Shown: positions 8,999-17,832 of the stretch, piece after piece | How the letters are laid out: each line of letters starts with the position of its first letter | Position numbering within the stretch: the stretch's first letter is position 1 | Assembly: GCF_002003665.1 (NCBI RefSeq) | Contig: NZ_JATM01000002.1 | Coordinates: 186,001 to 250,000, forward strand | Direction: 5' to 3' | From: Bombella intestini | GTDB lineage: Bacteria; Pseudomonadota; Alphaproteobacteria; Acetobacterales; Acetobacteraceae | Length of the DNA: 64,000 nucleotides | The notes under the pieces: generated by a model | What the model was told of the DNA's origin: nothing | The model's database searches: none | What the model saw: only the letters and a program-made list of their open reading frames with translations | Position numbers and translations under genes: made by a program

Positions 8999-9385
8999 AT
9001 GTCCAAGGAAACAGGAGCCCAGCCTGTCGGAGGGGCAGATACCATAAGGACTTCCGTGCTGATGGAGAGGCTGGGAGCCATTCTGGATGATGTCTGTGGT
9101 CGCCTTGCCGATGTTCAGGCCGTTGTCTCGGATTATGTCGGAACTGGGCAGCTTGACCACGGCCAGATGGAGCGGCTCCAGAGTCTTGACGCCCTAACGC
9201 AGGAGGTGGAGGCTGTCCGCACCGTGCTGGAGCAGGTAGAGCAGGCCGCTCCGGGGACTGGAAATCCATGTTACGGCATGGGAGTTGTTCTTGATGGTGT
9301 AAGGCTCTCCCAGATAAGGGACATGCTACGGCATGGTCAGATAGTGGCCAAGCAGGAAGATAGGGGTAATTTTACATTGTTTTGA
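8999..9385 (+). CDS. Uncharacterised last gene of the chemotaxis operon
   Basis: A 128-residue soluble, mostly helical protein with a central acidic heptad-like stretch (about 30-85) that could form a coiled coil. I do not recognise a named family. It starts 47 bases after cheD with GGAG 11-15 bases upstream, and its codon use matches the operon. In Caulobacter the same position holds small genes named cheU and cheE of unclear function; this may be a counterpart, but that is inferred from position only. Confidence 0.65.
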   Translation: MSKETGAQPVGGADTIRTSVLMERLGAILDDVCGRLADVQAVVSDYVGTGQLDHGQMERLQSLDALTQEVEAVRTVLEQVEQAAPGTGNPCYGMGVVLDGVRLSQIRDMLRHGQIVAKQEDRGNFTLF

Positions 9386-9481
9386 CCCTAACCTATGCTC
9401 TATGTGACGGGTAGAGCAAGGTTATACGTGGTGGCACTGCATGGTTGTGGCTGATCGCCCTGGAGTATCTGGAGGCAGGTG

Positions 9482-10321
9482 ATGGCAGGCAGAGAACAGA
9501 GAACGGATCTGATTGGTGTCATCACTGAAACTGCGTATGGTGCTGTTTTTCAGCCGCAGGGCCGTATTGAGAAGCCAGCGGACCGTTTTTTGGCAGGATA
9601 CCATGAGTCAGCCGGACTTGTGGGCATGGGTGTGCAGATGCTTCCTGTCCTTTTGCAAGGGCCATGGCCCTTCCCCGGTACGGGTAGGCCGGGGCATGAG
9701 AAACGCTGCCTTATCGGGCTGAATGATGGTAGCGGCAACAATAGTATTTATGACTCAATTTTGCGTCATCATCCACCATTGATACGGGAAGTGGATGAAA
9801 TTGTTATTTCTTTTATCCCAGTTGATATGTTTCAGCACTGCTCTGTCAATGAAGCTTTGAATATTGGCCGACTCTCAGCTTGTTTTGACCTTGCTGCATG
9901 GTTTGTTGATACAATGCCTGGTCATGCAAGTAGTGGTTTTTATGAGCTGACAAAGCAGGATGTCAAAGTGCTGTCATTAGGTATTCTAACAAATATTCTG
10001 GTGACATGGCTTTATGGTATGGACGTTCTCTCTCGTAGAGCCTTGCAGAAGATGCGTCTGGCGATCTCCGGGATTGTGATGGAGAATCTGGCAGTGCTGA
10101 AGCTGGGGTCTAGGGCTTATAACGGCACTGCTGTTGCATCTGGAACATGTTTGGTGGAAGCGTTCATGAGGTTATATCCCGGTATGATGGACCGGGTGGC
10201 CAGAATGCTCGCTTGTTGCTCGGAGGAAGATATCCTCCAAACGGCTGTCAGCCCGGAAAGGCTGTGCCATGATGTGCTTAATAAGTCACTTAATTTTTTT
10301 CAAAGCGAACGACCCGTGTAA
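9482..10321 (+). CDS. Unrecognised protein downstream of the chemotaxis operon
   Basis: A 279-residue protein that I cannot place in a family. It has a good ribosome-binding site (GGAGG, six bases before the ATG at 9482), which supports a real gene. The first 80 residues are Gly/Pro-rich; the rest alternates hydrophobic helices with polar stretches, and one segment near residues 165-185 is hydrophobic enough for a membrane or buried helix. Codon use in the middle is poorer in GC than its neighbours, which may mean later acquisition or weak expression. It lies 97 bases after the chemotaxis operon and is followed by a T-rich stretch (10325-10334). Confidence 0.55.
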   Translation: MAGREQRTDLIGVITETAYGAVFQPQGRIEKPADRFLAGYHESAGLVGMGVQMLPVLLQGPWPFPGTGRPGHEKRCLIGLNDGSGNNSIYDSILRHHPPLIREVDEIVISFIPVDMFQHCSVNEALNIGRLSACFDLAAWFVDTMPGHASSGFYELTKQDVKVLSLGILTNILVTWLYGMDVLSRRALQKMRLAISGIVMENLAVLKLGSRAYNGTAVASGTCLVEAFMRLYPGMMDRVARMLACCSEEDILQTAVSPERLCHDVLNKSLNFFQSERPV

Positions 10322-10424
10322 ATCACTTTTTTTTGTCAGATTTTCCTTATAGATAGGCGCTGAACACCGCTTTGTAATGCGTTTTTGTGGTAGTCTGGGT
10401 TGGTCATTGGGGAGAATTAGGAAT

Positions 10425-12269
10425 ATGGCAGCGTCTTCTATGCTGGCTATTCTGCGTCTTTTTGAGAAAAAAGTATTTATGAGAGCAGGTTCTTCCTGTT
10501 TTTCAGCAGCGGCCGTTGTATGTTTGGGGGTTTCTTCTGCATGGGCGGCAGAAAGTGGCAGGGATGGTCAGCCTCTGCTCTATTCGGCACAGGGTGCATT
10601 GTCCCATGCTATGCAGACGCCTTCTGTTGTGAAGCGGACAGAGACAGCACCGGGAAAGCAGGCCGCCTTCACACGGGACGGCAGGACGGTATCTCAGCCT
10701 TCCGTGGTGAAAAAGCCAGAGATGGTGAATGCGGAGAAAGCCGCTGCGGCTTATATTCACCACATGGGGTTGCGGCGGCGTCCTTACTCTAATTACCCGG
10801 ATCAAGAATTCGGCGTGTTTGGTGAGAACGGACGAGAACTGCTAGAGCGTGTGAACATTCCTCTGCATGAGGGAGATCCGCTTAACAATGATGGTCCGCC
10901 GCTTCCTCGGCCGGAGGCCATCTTGCAAAAAATGCATTGGAATGAATGGCTGCGTGAGCGTGGTGTGGCCTTCATGTTGGATAATACCAACGAATTTGCC
11001 GGTGCTATTACCTCCCCTACAAAAGGGCTGGGGCTGAAGCAGGGTTCTTCCAATGCTGGGCAGTACAGTCTTGAGAATGATATCGACTGGAACAAACTAG
11101 CGGGAATCCGTGGGTTTCAGACCCATATCATTGGTGTTGGCCGTTACGGTATTCCGGCCAGCAGGATGTTTGGCGATAATGTGAACCCCAGCCAGGAAAT
11201 CTATGGCGGTGGCGGCAATGTGGTGTTCCACCTTATTCATTTCTATGGTGAGGAAACCCTTTGGGGAGGGCGGCTGAATATTGCTGCAGGCCGTATGTCC
11301 ACCAATACGGACTTCGCCAACAGCCCGATCTACTGTAACTTCATGAACAACGCCTTCTGCGGAAATCCCAAGGCGGTTACAGATACATACACACGGTCAT
11401 CTTACCCGGGGACGAGCTGGGGTGCCCGTGTTCGTGGGCGGCCCACGGACAGCACTTATATTCAGGTTGGTATCTATTTTCCTGAACGAGGCATCTATGG
11501 GGTGCAGGAAAACCGTACGGGTTTCAAGTTTAACGGTGCCAATATCAGTGGTGTGCTGACCCCGATCGAAATTGGGTGGGAGCCTGAATTCGGCAAGGCG
11601 AAGTTGCCGGGGCATTATAAATTTGGTTTTGCCCCAGATACATCAGATCATTACTTGGGTGTGTATAACCCGCCGAACCGCCGTAATGCGTGGCGAACTC
11701 GGATGACCGTTCCTAATTGTCCGACCTGTCAGGGGGTTGGTGATGAGGTACCGGGTACGGGTATTCGCCGTAACTTCAATTGGGGTCTTTGGTTCCTAGC
11801 GGATCAGATGATCATGAAGAATAAGACGGCTGATACGCTTGAAGGTGGTCTTGTTGCCTTCTTTGATGCCTACTGGAATAAGGCTGACACGGCCATGCGT
11901 GGTAAGCTCTACGCTTTCGGGCTGGTCGATACGGGTTTCTGGGCGGCTCGCCCGCTGGATACAGTGGGTATTTCCTTCTCCTACACCGGCTCCAGCCGTT
12001 ACACTCGTGATGCTCAGCGGTTCCAGATCGCACATGGTATGGTCCCGGCCGCAGGCAGTGCTTATTACCAGAGTGGCGGTGCACCGCTCATGTGGGGGTC
12101 TTATGGTGAGCAGCGTTGGGGCGGTACATTTGAAGCAACTTATCGCATCCATGTCATGCGTGGTGTGACCTTCGCACCGGACTTCCAGTACTTCTTCAAC
12201 CCGGGTATGCAGCGGGTTTTGAAGGATGCGGCCATGCTAGGTTTCAAGTCGCACATTCAGTTGTTCTGA
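10425..12269 (+). CDS. OprB-family carbohydrate-selective porin
   Basis: Outer-membrane beta-barrel porin that lets sugars into the periplasm; 614 residues from the start at 10425. A signal peptide ends near SSAWA|AES (about residue 43). The mature part shows the aromatic-rich strands of OprB porins, with LAGIRGFQTHIIGVGRYG, repeated blocks ending in YIQVGIYF or FGLVDTGFW, and the final strand FKSHIQLF, whose terminal Phe suits Bam recognition. The start was chosen for the GGGGAGAATTAGGA leader; an ATG at 10479 would give a more compact signal peptide. Such porins are common in sugar-oxidising acetic acid bacteria. Confidence 0.88.
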   Translation: MAASSMLAILRLFEKKVFMRAGSSCFSAAAVVCLGVSSAWAAESGRDGQPLLYSAQGALSHAMQTPSVVKRTETAPGKQAAFTRDGRTVSQPSVVKKPEMVNAEKAAAAYIHHMGLRRRPYSNYPDQEFGVFGENGRELLERVNIPLHEGDPLNNDGPPLPRPEAILQKMHWNEWLRERGVAFMLDNTNEFAGAITSPTKGLGLKQGSSNAGQYSLENDIDWNKLAGIRGFQTHIIGVGRYGIPASRMFGDNVNPSQEIYGGGGNVVFHLIHFYGEETLWGGRLNIAAGRMSTNTDFANSPIYCNFMNNAFCGNPKAVTDTYTRSSYPGTSWGARVRGRPTDSTYIQVGIYFPERGIYGVQENRTGFKFNGANISGVLTPIEIGWEPEFGKAKLPGHYKFGFAPDTSDHYLGVYNPPNRRNAWRTRMTVPNCPTCQGVGDEVPGTGIRRNFNWGLWFLADQMIMKNKTADTLEGGLVAFFDAYWNKADTAMRGKLYAFGLVDTGFWAARPLDTVGISFSYTGSSRYTRDAQRFQIAHGMVPAAGSAYYQSGGAPLMWGSYGEQRWGGTFEATYRIHVMRGVTFAPDFQYFFNPGMQRVLKDAAMLGFKSHIQLF

Positions 12270-12315
12270 TGATGAATACAGCCTGCCGCTCCTGATGAAG
12301 GAGCCGGGCTTTTTG

Positions 12316-12353
12316 CCCCCTTTCCGGCGCTACGGCTGGAGAGGGGGTTTTTT
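12316..12353 (+). terminator. Rho-independent terminator of the oprB-like gene
   Basis: CCCCCT pairs with AGGGGG around a GC-rich inner region and is followed by six T. It lies 47 bases after the porin stop. Confidence 0.8.
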
Positions 12354-12362
12354 ATAAGGTGG

Positions 12363-12854
12363 TTACTGATTGGGTGATGATGTTTGCTGGGGAACAGCAG
12401 AAGGGTCCGTACGGGCCATGGCTTTGCCACGGACGAGCCAGTAAGCAGCGGAGAGGGATAGAACAGCGGCTGAAAGAGCCAGAAGCTCACTGACATTCAC
12501 GCCATTCAGGTCTAGCACGATGAATTTGCGCACAGCGGCCATCATGCCGATGAGAAGAACAGAGCGCATACGGATCATCCCCTGCGATTCAGAACCGGGG
12601 AGAACGAGAATGGAATGGCGGAACTCCAGCGCAATGAGAACAGTGAAGAAGAGGCCGAAGATTTCCTGAAGGACAGCTGGCTCTGTCGGATTGAGGCCAG
12701 CATGGATGGTCAGTCTTGCCACTGCCACCACGACATGCAGCAGCCCAAGGCACGCCACCAGCGTAATACAGACAGACAGGATCAGCATGGCCGCTCCCTC
12801 GAACATGTCGAACAGACGGGACAGCCTGAGGAAGCCGGGCAGTGTGTTTTTCAT
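12363..12854 (-). CDS. PsiE-like inner-membrane protein
   Basis: A 163-residue protein with four predicted membrane helices (about 18-42, 65-82, 98-112, 122-140). Length, topology and the segment QEIFGLFFTVLIALEFRHSI match the phosphate-starvation-inducible PsiE family, whose biochemical role is unknown. The C-terminal 25 residues are polar and cytoplasmic. It is transcribed towards oprB, so the two genes converge on the terminator between them. No Pho box was recognised upstream. Confidence 0.8.
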   Translation of the reverse strand: MKNTLPGFLRLSRLFDMFEGAAMLILSVCITLVACLGLLHVVVAVARLTIHAGLNPTEPAVLQEIFGLFFTVLIALEFRHSILVLPGSESQGMIRMRSVLLIGMMAAVRKFIVLDLNGVNVSELLALSAAVLSLSAAYWLVRGKAMARTDPSAVPQQTSSPNQ

Positions 12855-13353
12855 AAGGTAGGGGGTGCCTCTGTTATGGGAGGGTAATGAAATTATGCCG
12901 CTTCTAACTTATTCTACCGAGGGAAGGAAAGCAGGGGGGAAGTGAAGGCACGGGAAAGGCGCTTTGGCGGCTATGTGGATATAGAGAGCCATTATTTTAC
13001 GGCGATTCATGAGATGCTGCCGTACGGAGGGAGGCTAAATAAGATGGCGAGAGCGACCGTATTTTTACGGTTTTAGACGCAGCATTGCTTGTGAGCGATG
13101 GGGTCGTAATAGCTGTATGTCGTAGCTGATTAAGGCATGACGTGCAGAAGCACCGATATACGATGTGACCCGAGGCCAGGTCATAGCCTAATGAAAATGA
13201 TCGAGATGTATGGAGGGCTAACCAAACGAATCTAGTAAGGGACGATTCGTCTATATCCGGGTTTTTATCCGATCCTGTACACGCCATATGCGCTGCGTGC
13301 GCTACATGTGCGCATCCTGAGATGCCTAAAAACGGCAGAATGACGGGAAACTG
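12855..13353. other. Intergenic stretch without a supported gene
   Basis: About 500 bases between the psiE-like gene and tRNA-Thr. A 96-codon minus-strand frame (12997-13287) lacks coding character. One short inverted repeat is visible (ACGAATC at 13226-13232 with GATTCGT at 13244-13250). The base composition is more mixed than in the flanking genes. It may hold decayed sequence or an RNA I do not recognise. Confidence 0.4.
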
Positions 13354-13428
13354 TGGTGCCGGATGAGAGATTCGAACTCCCGGCCTTCGGTTTACAAAAC
13401 CGCTGCACTACCACTGTGCTAATCCGGC
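13354..13428 (-). tRNA. tRNA-Thr (anticodon TGT)
   Basis: The cloverleaf is complete on the minus strand: acceptor GCCGGAT pairs with ATCCGGC, the D arm has GCAC...GTGC, the anticodon loop is TTTGTAA (anticodon TGT), the T loop is TTCGAAT, and CCA is encoded at 13354-13356. The outermost anticodon-stem pair (27-43) appears mismatched (G and A). Confidence 0.95.
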
Positions 13429-13488
13429 GACGGAGGCGTACATCTCATCTTTTCTCTTAGAAATCAAGTGAAAAATCATGAAGTGGAG

Positions 13489-13521
13489 AAAAAAATCCCG
13501 GCCATTAGCCCAAGCCGGGAT
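13489..13521 (-). terminator. Rho-independent terminator of the small lipoprotein gene
   Basis: ATCCCGGC pairs with GCCGGGAT (8 bp, 11-base loop), followed on the minus strand by a run of T. It lies about 30 bases after the lipoprotein stop. Confidence 0.85.
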
Positions 13522-13550
13522 AAAAATGAGTGAAAACTCACCCGGTAATA

Positions 13551-13763
13551 TCAATGGGTTGTAGGGACGGTAGGTGTCTGACGCTGCATGAGATGCTCCG
13601 GAGGTGCCAGAACAGGGCCATCTTGTACGAAGCCATACCCATCAGACGAAAGGCCACGATGGCTGACAGTCTGGTCGGCTCTGGTGCAGGCACTTACGCT
13701 GAGCAGAGACAGGACGGCGAGCCCGGTCGGGAGAAGAGCGTGTGAAAGAGAGAAACGGAACAT
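13551..13763 (-). CDS. Small lipoprotein, unknown function
   Basis: A 70-residue protein with a basic N-terminus, a hydrophobic core and a lipobox ending VSAC, so it should be lipid-anchored at about residue 26. The mature part is about 45 residues and ends in a Pro-rich segment (GPVLAPPEHL) that loosely recalls the motif of DUF3035 lipoproteins, but it is far shorter than those. The ATG at 13763 was preferred; a TTG at 13781 would add six residues. It lies 47 bases downstream of mrp on the same strand and may be co-transcribed with it. Confidence 0.65.
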   Translation of the reverse strand: MFRFSLSHALLPTGLAVLSLLSVSACTRADQTVSHRGLSSDGYGFVQDGPVLAPPEHLMQRQTPTVPTTH

Positions 13764-13810
13764 GGTTTTTTCAGTGCTCAATCAGAAGAGGATAGGACGT
13801 CTCTGGAGGG

Positions 13811-14929
13811 TTAGCCTTGGGAGGGGAATAGTCTGTCCTTCAGGGCAAGGGCTATAGCCCTATAGGCCTGAGATGCCTGATGCTCTGGCTCCCGCAGGAC
13901 AAGAGGTGTGCCCTCATCTGCACTGCATCTTATGTCCCGTAGGAGGGGGATCTCACCTAGGAAAGGAATATTGAGTTTTTCTGCTTCTTTTCGTGCCCCA
14001 CCATGCCCGAATAGATCGGTTCTTTCTTGGCAGTGTGGGCAGCAGAAGTAGGACATGTTTTCAATTAGCCCTAGAATAGGCGTGTCTGTTTTTTCAAATA
14101 GCGTTACACCCCTGCGGGCATCCAGAAGGGCAATATCCTGCGGGGTGGAGACAATGACAGCACCACCAGCCTGCAATTTGTCTGAAAGTTTACGGGTCAG
14201 GGTCAGTTGGGCATCGCCGGTGCCGGGTGGCAGATCGACCACCAGCACATCTAATGCTCCCCATGAGACATCACTCATGAGCTGGGTTAAGGCACCCATG
14301 ACCATTGGGCCACGCCAGATCATCGCCTGTTCTTTGTCCACCAGATAGCCTATGGACATGCTTTCCATGCCCCAACGCTCTAGCGGGCGTAATTTGCCAT
14401 CCTCGACAGTAGGCTTTTGGTCTTCTCCGAGCATGTGGGGCAGGGAAGGACCGTAGATGTCTGCATCTAGTAGGCCAGTTTTTAGGCCCAACCGGGCTAA
14501 ACTACATGCCAGATTAACGGCTGTAGTGGATTTTCCTACCCCACCCTTGCCAGAGGCCACGGCAATGACGGACCGGACGTTTGGCAGGCACGCCTCCGGT
14601 GGGGCCGAGCGGCCTGTTGGTCGCTTCCCTAAGGCCAGAGGACGATGCCCGCTCTCTGCGCTGGCCTTGCGGGGAGTGGCTGCAGTAGGGCGATGAGCAG
14701 TCAAGGATAGGGTCAGATTGTTGACAGAAGGATGCTGCTTGAGCCTCTCCTCCAATGTGGTTTGAGCTTTATGAAGAAAAGCTGCACCGTCTGCGGTAGT
14801 CCGCAGAATGAGGTGGAGATGGCCATTCTTTAATGTCAGGGCCTCTATACTGGTTGGGGTTGAGGGGCCTTCTGCTGTGAGAAATTCAGAGATGAGGTCT
14901 TTCAGGGAAGACATGTCGGTAGCTGTCAT
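13811..14929 (-). CDS. mrp: Mrp/ApbC-type iron-sulfur cluster carrier ATPase
   Basis: A P-loop ATPase that carries and delivers Fe-S clusters in the cytoplasm; 372 residues. An N-terminal domain (about 8-80, DUF59/MIP18-like) precedes a linker and the NTPase domain with the deviant Walker A motif GKGGVGKST (127-135). The later DLPPGTGD motif is present, as is the cluster-binding CPHC pair in the segment FCCPHCQERTD. Length and order match Mrp/ApbC proteins. It is divergent from htrA with about 100 bases between the starts. Confidence 0.93.
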   Translation of the reverse strand: MTATDMSSLKDLISEFLTAEGPSTPTSIEALTLKNGHLHLILRTTADGAAFLHKAQTTLEERLKQHPSVNNLTLSLTAHRPTAATPRKASAESGHRPLALGKRPTGRSAPPEACLPNVRSVIAVASGKGGVGKSTTAVNLACSLARLGLKTGLLDADIYGPSLPHMLGEDQKPTVEDGKLRPLERWGMESMSIGYLVDKEQAMIWRGPMVMGALTQLMSDVSWGALDVLVVDLPPGTGDAQLTLTRKLSDKLQAGGAVIVSTPQDIALLDARRGVTLFEKTDTPILGLIENMSYFCCPHCQERTDLFGHGGARKEAEKLNIPFLGEIPLLRDIRCSADEGTPLVLREPEHQASQAYRAIALALKDRLFPSQG

Positions 14930-15030
14930 GGGGCAAGACCTCTCATGCGATGCCCTTTGTGAGGCAAAAAAACATAAACTTATCGGCTGGAAGGATGACG
15001 TCCGCCCTGCCGTGGAGTAGATTTTACAGC

Positions 15031-16659
15031 ATGATCCGATTCATGTCTTCCTGTCTTCCGTCTTCCTCCCGCAAGAGGGTAGCCCGCTGGCTCTCCTGCG
15101 CTGTCGTATCTGGTGTTCTGGGGAATACTGCTGGGGCTTGGGCGCAAGCCTCCGAGCCTGAGCCGACCTTGCCGGTTGAAGAGACGCAGCAAGGGAGCAG
15201 CGCAACCACTCGTGCAGCGCATGAGGCGGCCATGATGCCCGGTTTTGCGGCGTTGGTGGATAGGCTCTTGCCAGCGGTGGTTAATATTTCCGTCTCTAGT
15301 GTGATCCATCCTGATGATCACCAATCGGAAGGCCCGGATGGCAGTACGCCGTCTGGTCCACAATCATCGCCTTTCCCACCGGGGTCGCCACTGGAGAAGT
15401 TCTTTCATGATTATCTCCATCGCCGGCATGGGGATGGCAAACCAGCCCGACAGGTGCAGGCATTGGGGTCTGGCTTCATCATCGACCCATCCGGTGTGGT
15501 GGTAACGAATAATCACGTCATTGATAATGCTCAGCAGGTGAGCGTGACTCTGTCGGATGGAACAGAATATCCAGCCCGGATTGTGGGCCGGGACAGCAAG
15601 GAGGACCTGGCCGTCCTGCAGGTGAAGGCTGATCGGCCTCTGCCTTCTGTTCCTCTGGGGCATAGCGATGAGGCCCGCATTGGTGATTGGGTGCTGGCCA
15701 TTGGTAATCCGTTCGGGCTGAGCGGCACAGTGACGGCAGGCATCATCTCATCCCGCAAGCGTAATGTGGATCATGGTTTGTATGATGACTTCATCCAAAC
15801 GGATGCGGCTATCAATCATGGGAACTCAGGTGGGCCGCTTTTTAATCTCAAAGGTGAGGTTATTGGGATTAATACGCTGATCTATGGTGGCTCTGGCGGG
15901 GATTCTATTGGCATTGGTTTTGCCATCCCTTCTGATGATGCACGGGGCATTATTAACCAGTTACGGCAGACCGGTTATGTCCGGCGGGGTTGGCTGGGGG
16001 TGCGTTATCAGGATGTCACTCGGAGTATGGCAGAAGACCTTGATTTTCATAAGATTGATGCTGGTAAAGAGCGAGGTACGGGGGCCATTGTCGCAGAAAT
16101 TGACAAGGGGGGACCTGCCCAGAAGGCGGGGGTGCAGATTGGCGATATCCTAACCTCTCTGAATGGCCAGCCTGTGACAGGTCAGACCTTACCGCGGCTT
16201 GTGGCGGGGTATCAGCCGGGAGAGACGGTACATTTTATTCTTTGGCGGCGGGGGGTGTATCAGAATCTGGACCTAACGCTAGGTCGAAATCCTGAGGAGA
16301 AAGACCCTCTTCCTTCCGATACGCATCCGCCCGAGCATCCGGTAAAAACTCTGCGGGAACTTGGTGTGAAACTGGGGGTAGTCGACCAGACAGCACGCAC
16401 ACAGTACGGTCTGACGGATAGCCAACGTGGCGTGCTGGTGATGCGGGTTTATGATGGTAGCCCCGCTGCTAGCCGTGGGCTGGCGGAAGGGAATCTTATT
16501 CTTCAGGTCGGGCAGCAGGAGGTCAATACGCCAGAGTCTTTACAGACTGCGCTGGATCGTGCTCGTGAGCTGAAGAAGGCGGATATTCTGCTGCTAGTGC
16601 AGGATGGTGAGGGTTTGCGCTGGGTGGCCGTACCGTTGGGGGGACAGCCCCAGCCCTAA
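15031..16659 (+). CDS. HtrA/DegP-family periplasmic serine protease
   Basis: Protein quality-control protease of the periplasm, 542 residues from the start at 15031. A signal peptide ends near AGAWAQA. The trypsin-like domain has the catalytic His in VVTNNHVIDNA, Asp in EDLAVLQVKA and Ser in NHGNSGGPLF. Two PDZ domains follow, one from about residue 300 with GWLGVRYQDV and one near the C-terminus with GVLVMRVYDGSPAASRGL. The frame is open back to 14950, but the later start gives a normal signal peptide. It is divergent from mrp and convergent with djlA. Confidence 0.93.
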   Translation: MIRFMSSCLPSSSRKRVARWLSCAVVSGVLGNTAGAWAQASEPEPTLPVEETQQGSSATTRAAHEAAMMPGFAALVDRLLPAVVNISVSSVIHPDDHQSEGPDGSTPSGPQSSPFPPGSPLEKFFHDYLHRRHGDGKPARQVQALGSGFIIDPSGVVVTNNHVIDNAQQVSVTLSDGTEYPARIVGRDSKEDLAVLQVKADRPLPSVPLGHSDEARIGDWVLAIGNPFGLSGTVTAGIISSRKRNVDHGLYDDFIQTDAAINHGNSGGPLFNLKGEVIGINTLIYGGSGGDSIGIGFAIPSDDARGIINQLRQTGYVRRGWLGVRYQDVTRSMAEDLDFHKIDAGKERGTGAIVAEIDKGGPAQKAGVQIGDILTSLNGQPVTGQTLPRLVAGYQPGETVHFILWRRGVYQNLDLTLGRNPEEKDPLPSDTHPPEHPVKTLRELGVKLGVVDQTARTQYGLTDSQRGVLVMRVYDGSPAASRGLAEGNLILQVGQQEVNTPESLQTALDRARELKKADILLLVQDGEGLRWVAVPLGGQPQP

Positions 16660-16674
16660 GGGGAAAGGCCTGTT

Positions 16675-17508
16675 TTACAGGCCACGGTCCCGTTTGATCT
16701 GGTCCCATGCGGCATTGATGCGGGCTACACGTTCTTGCGCTGCTTGACGTTGGGCATCGCTCATAGGCCGCTGGGCGAGACGGTCCGGGTGATATTCACG
16801 GATCAATATGCGCCAGCGGGCTCTGACCTCGCCGTCACTGGCTGTCGCACTGATCCCCAGAATGCGATAACATTCTGCTGCGGAAGAGGTAGAGGCAGCT
16901 CGGGACTGCCCTTCCTCAGCTCGTTCCCATGCTCGTTTTGAGAGGCGGAAAGCCTTGTGCGTGCGGAGGAGGTAATCCATTTCCGCAGGATGTAGCGGCG
17001 CACCGGCGGGTAGGTCTGCCTTAGCGATACGGAAAAGAACGCTAAGTAGTGTTTCCAGTGGTTCCGGCTTGTCGGCAAAAGCCCGGCCTAGCTCCCGTGC
17101 GTAAAGCTCGAAATCATCTGTCCTATTTCGGGCTTTGTCAAAAAGCAGACCAACTTCTTTCTGGTTTTCTTCAGGAAAGCGGAAAGCCCCTTTGAAGGCA
17201 TTAATCTCTGCCCGGTTTACGGGGCCATCAATGCGAGCCAATTTTGCCGAGAGCGTAACAACCCCCAACCCGTAAAGCTGATCTGTCTTGCCCATGAGGG
17301 CAGAGAGCTTGGCTGCGGTGAAGAAGGCGGCATTATGTGGGTCAGGCTGCCCCCGTGCGGGGAAACGGTCCCCCCATGTGCCAGAAAGTGGGGTGAGGAG
17401 TCTGTCCGTGTCGCTCATATGCCCTAAGACAGCCCCTAGAACGCCGCCAATGGGCCCTCCTGCGGCAAATCCGGCAATGCCACCAAACATCTTACCCCAG
17501 AAAGCCAT
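16675..17508 (-). CDS. djlA: DjlA-like J-domain protein
   Basis: Membrane-anchored co-chaperone for DnaK, 277 residues. A Gly-rich hydrophobic N-terminus (about 5-30) resembles the single GxxxG-rich membrane helix of DjlA. A TerB-like helical domain occupies about 45-170. The C-terminal J domain starts near residue 212 (CYRILGISATASDGEVRARW) and contains the essential HPD motif (REYHPDR). The end of the gene overlaps a GGCCTG/CAGGCC hairpin at 16667-16682 that may act as a shared end signal with htrA. Confidence 0.9.
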   Translation of the reverse strand: MAFWGKMFGGIAGFAAGGPIGGVLGAVLGHMSDTDRLLTPLSGTWGDRFPARGQPDPHNAAFFTAAKLSALMGKTDQLYGLGVVTLSAKLARIDGPVNRAEINAFKGAFRFPEENQKEVGLLFDKARNRTDDFELYARELGRAFADKPEPLETLLSVLFRIAKADLPAGAPLHPAEMDYLLRTHKAFRLSKRAWERAEEGQSRAASTSSAAECYRILGISATASDGEVRARWRILIREYHPDRLAQRPMSDAQRQAAQERVARINAAWDQIKRDRGL

Positions 17509-17544
17509 TATTGCCTCTCCCTGTTTATATGGTCCGAAACTCTA

Positions 17545-17832
17545 TCATGGGGATGGAAGAGGCGGAACAGGAATATCGTGTCCCTTTGCGCTGGTAGGAG
17601 GCTGACGTAGGGCAAAGCGCAGCGCGGTAAGGCGGAGCAGTGAAGCTAGAGTTTGTTCTGGGGGGCGGTGCCGGTCCAGCCGGGCTATAAAGGCCGCAAG
17701 GGCGAGATTCTGGGAACGGGCTATGCTTTCCACTACCTGCCAGAATTCGGGTTCCAGAGCGATGGACGTCCTGTGCCCGTATAGGCTGAGGCTACGTTTC
17801 TGAAGCTGGGGAGGGGGCGAGTTTTCGTTCAT
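17545..17832 (-). CDS. Ribbon-helix-helix domain protein
   Basis: A 95-residue protein with an N-terminal strand (KRSLSLYGHRTSIALEP) followed by two helices (EFWQVVESIARSQNL and LAAFIARLDRH). This is the pattern of the RHH domain found in small alphaproteobacterial putative regulators annotated as arylsulfate sulfotransferase-like RHH. DNA binding is inferred. It lies 36 bases upstream of djlA on the same strand and could share its transcript. No clear ribosome-binding site is visible. Confidence 0.75.
   Translation of the reverse strand: MNENSPPPQLQKRSLSLYGHRTSIALEPEFWQVVESIARSQNLALAAFIARLDRHRPPEQTLASLLRLTALRFALRQPPTSAKGHDIPVPPLPSP

Noticed and set aside
12997-13287. 96-codon minus-strand frame next to tRNA-Thr
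   Set aside because: No ribosome-binding site, poor codon character and no domain; listed as an intergenic region.
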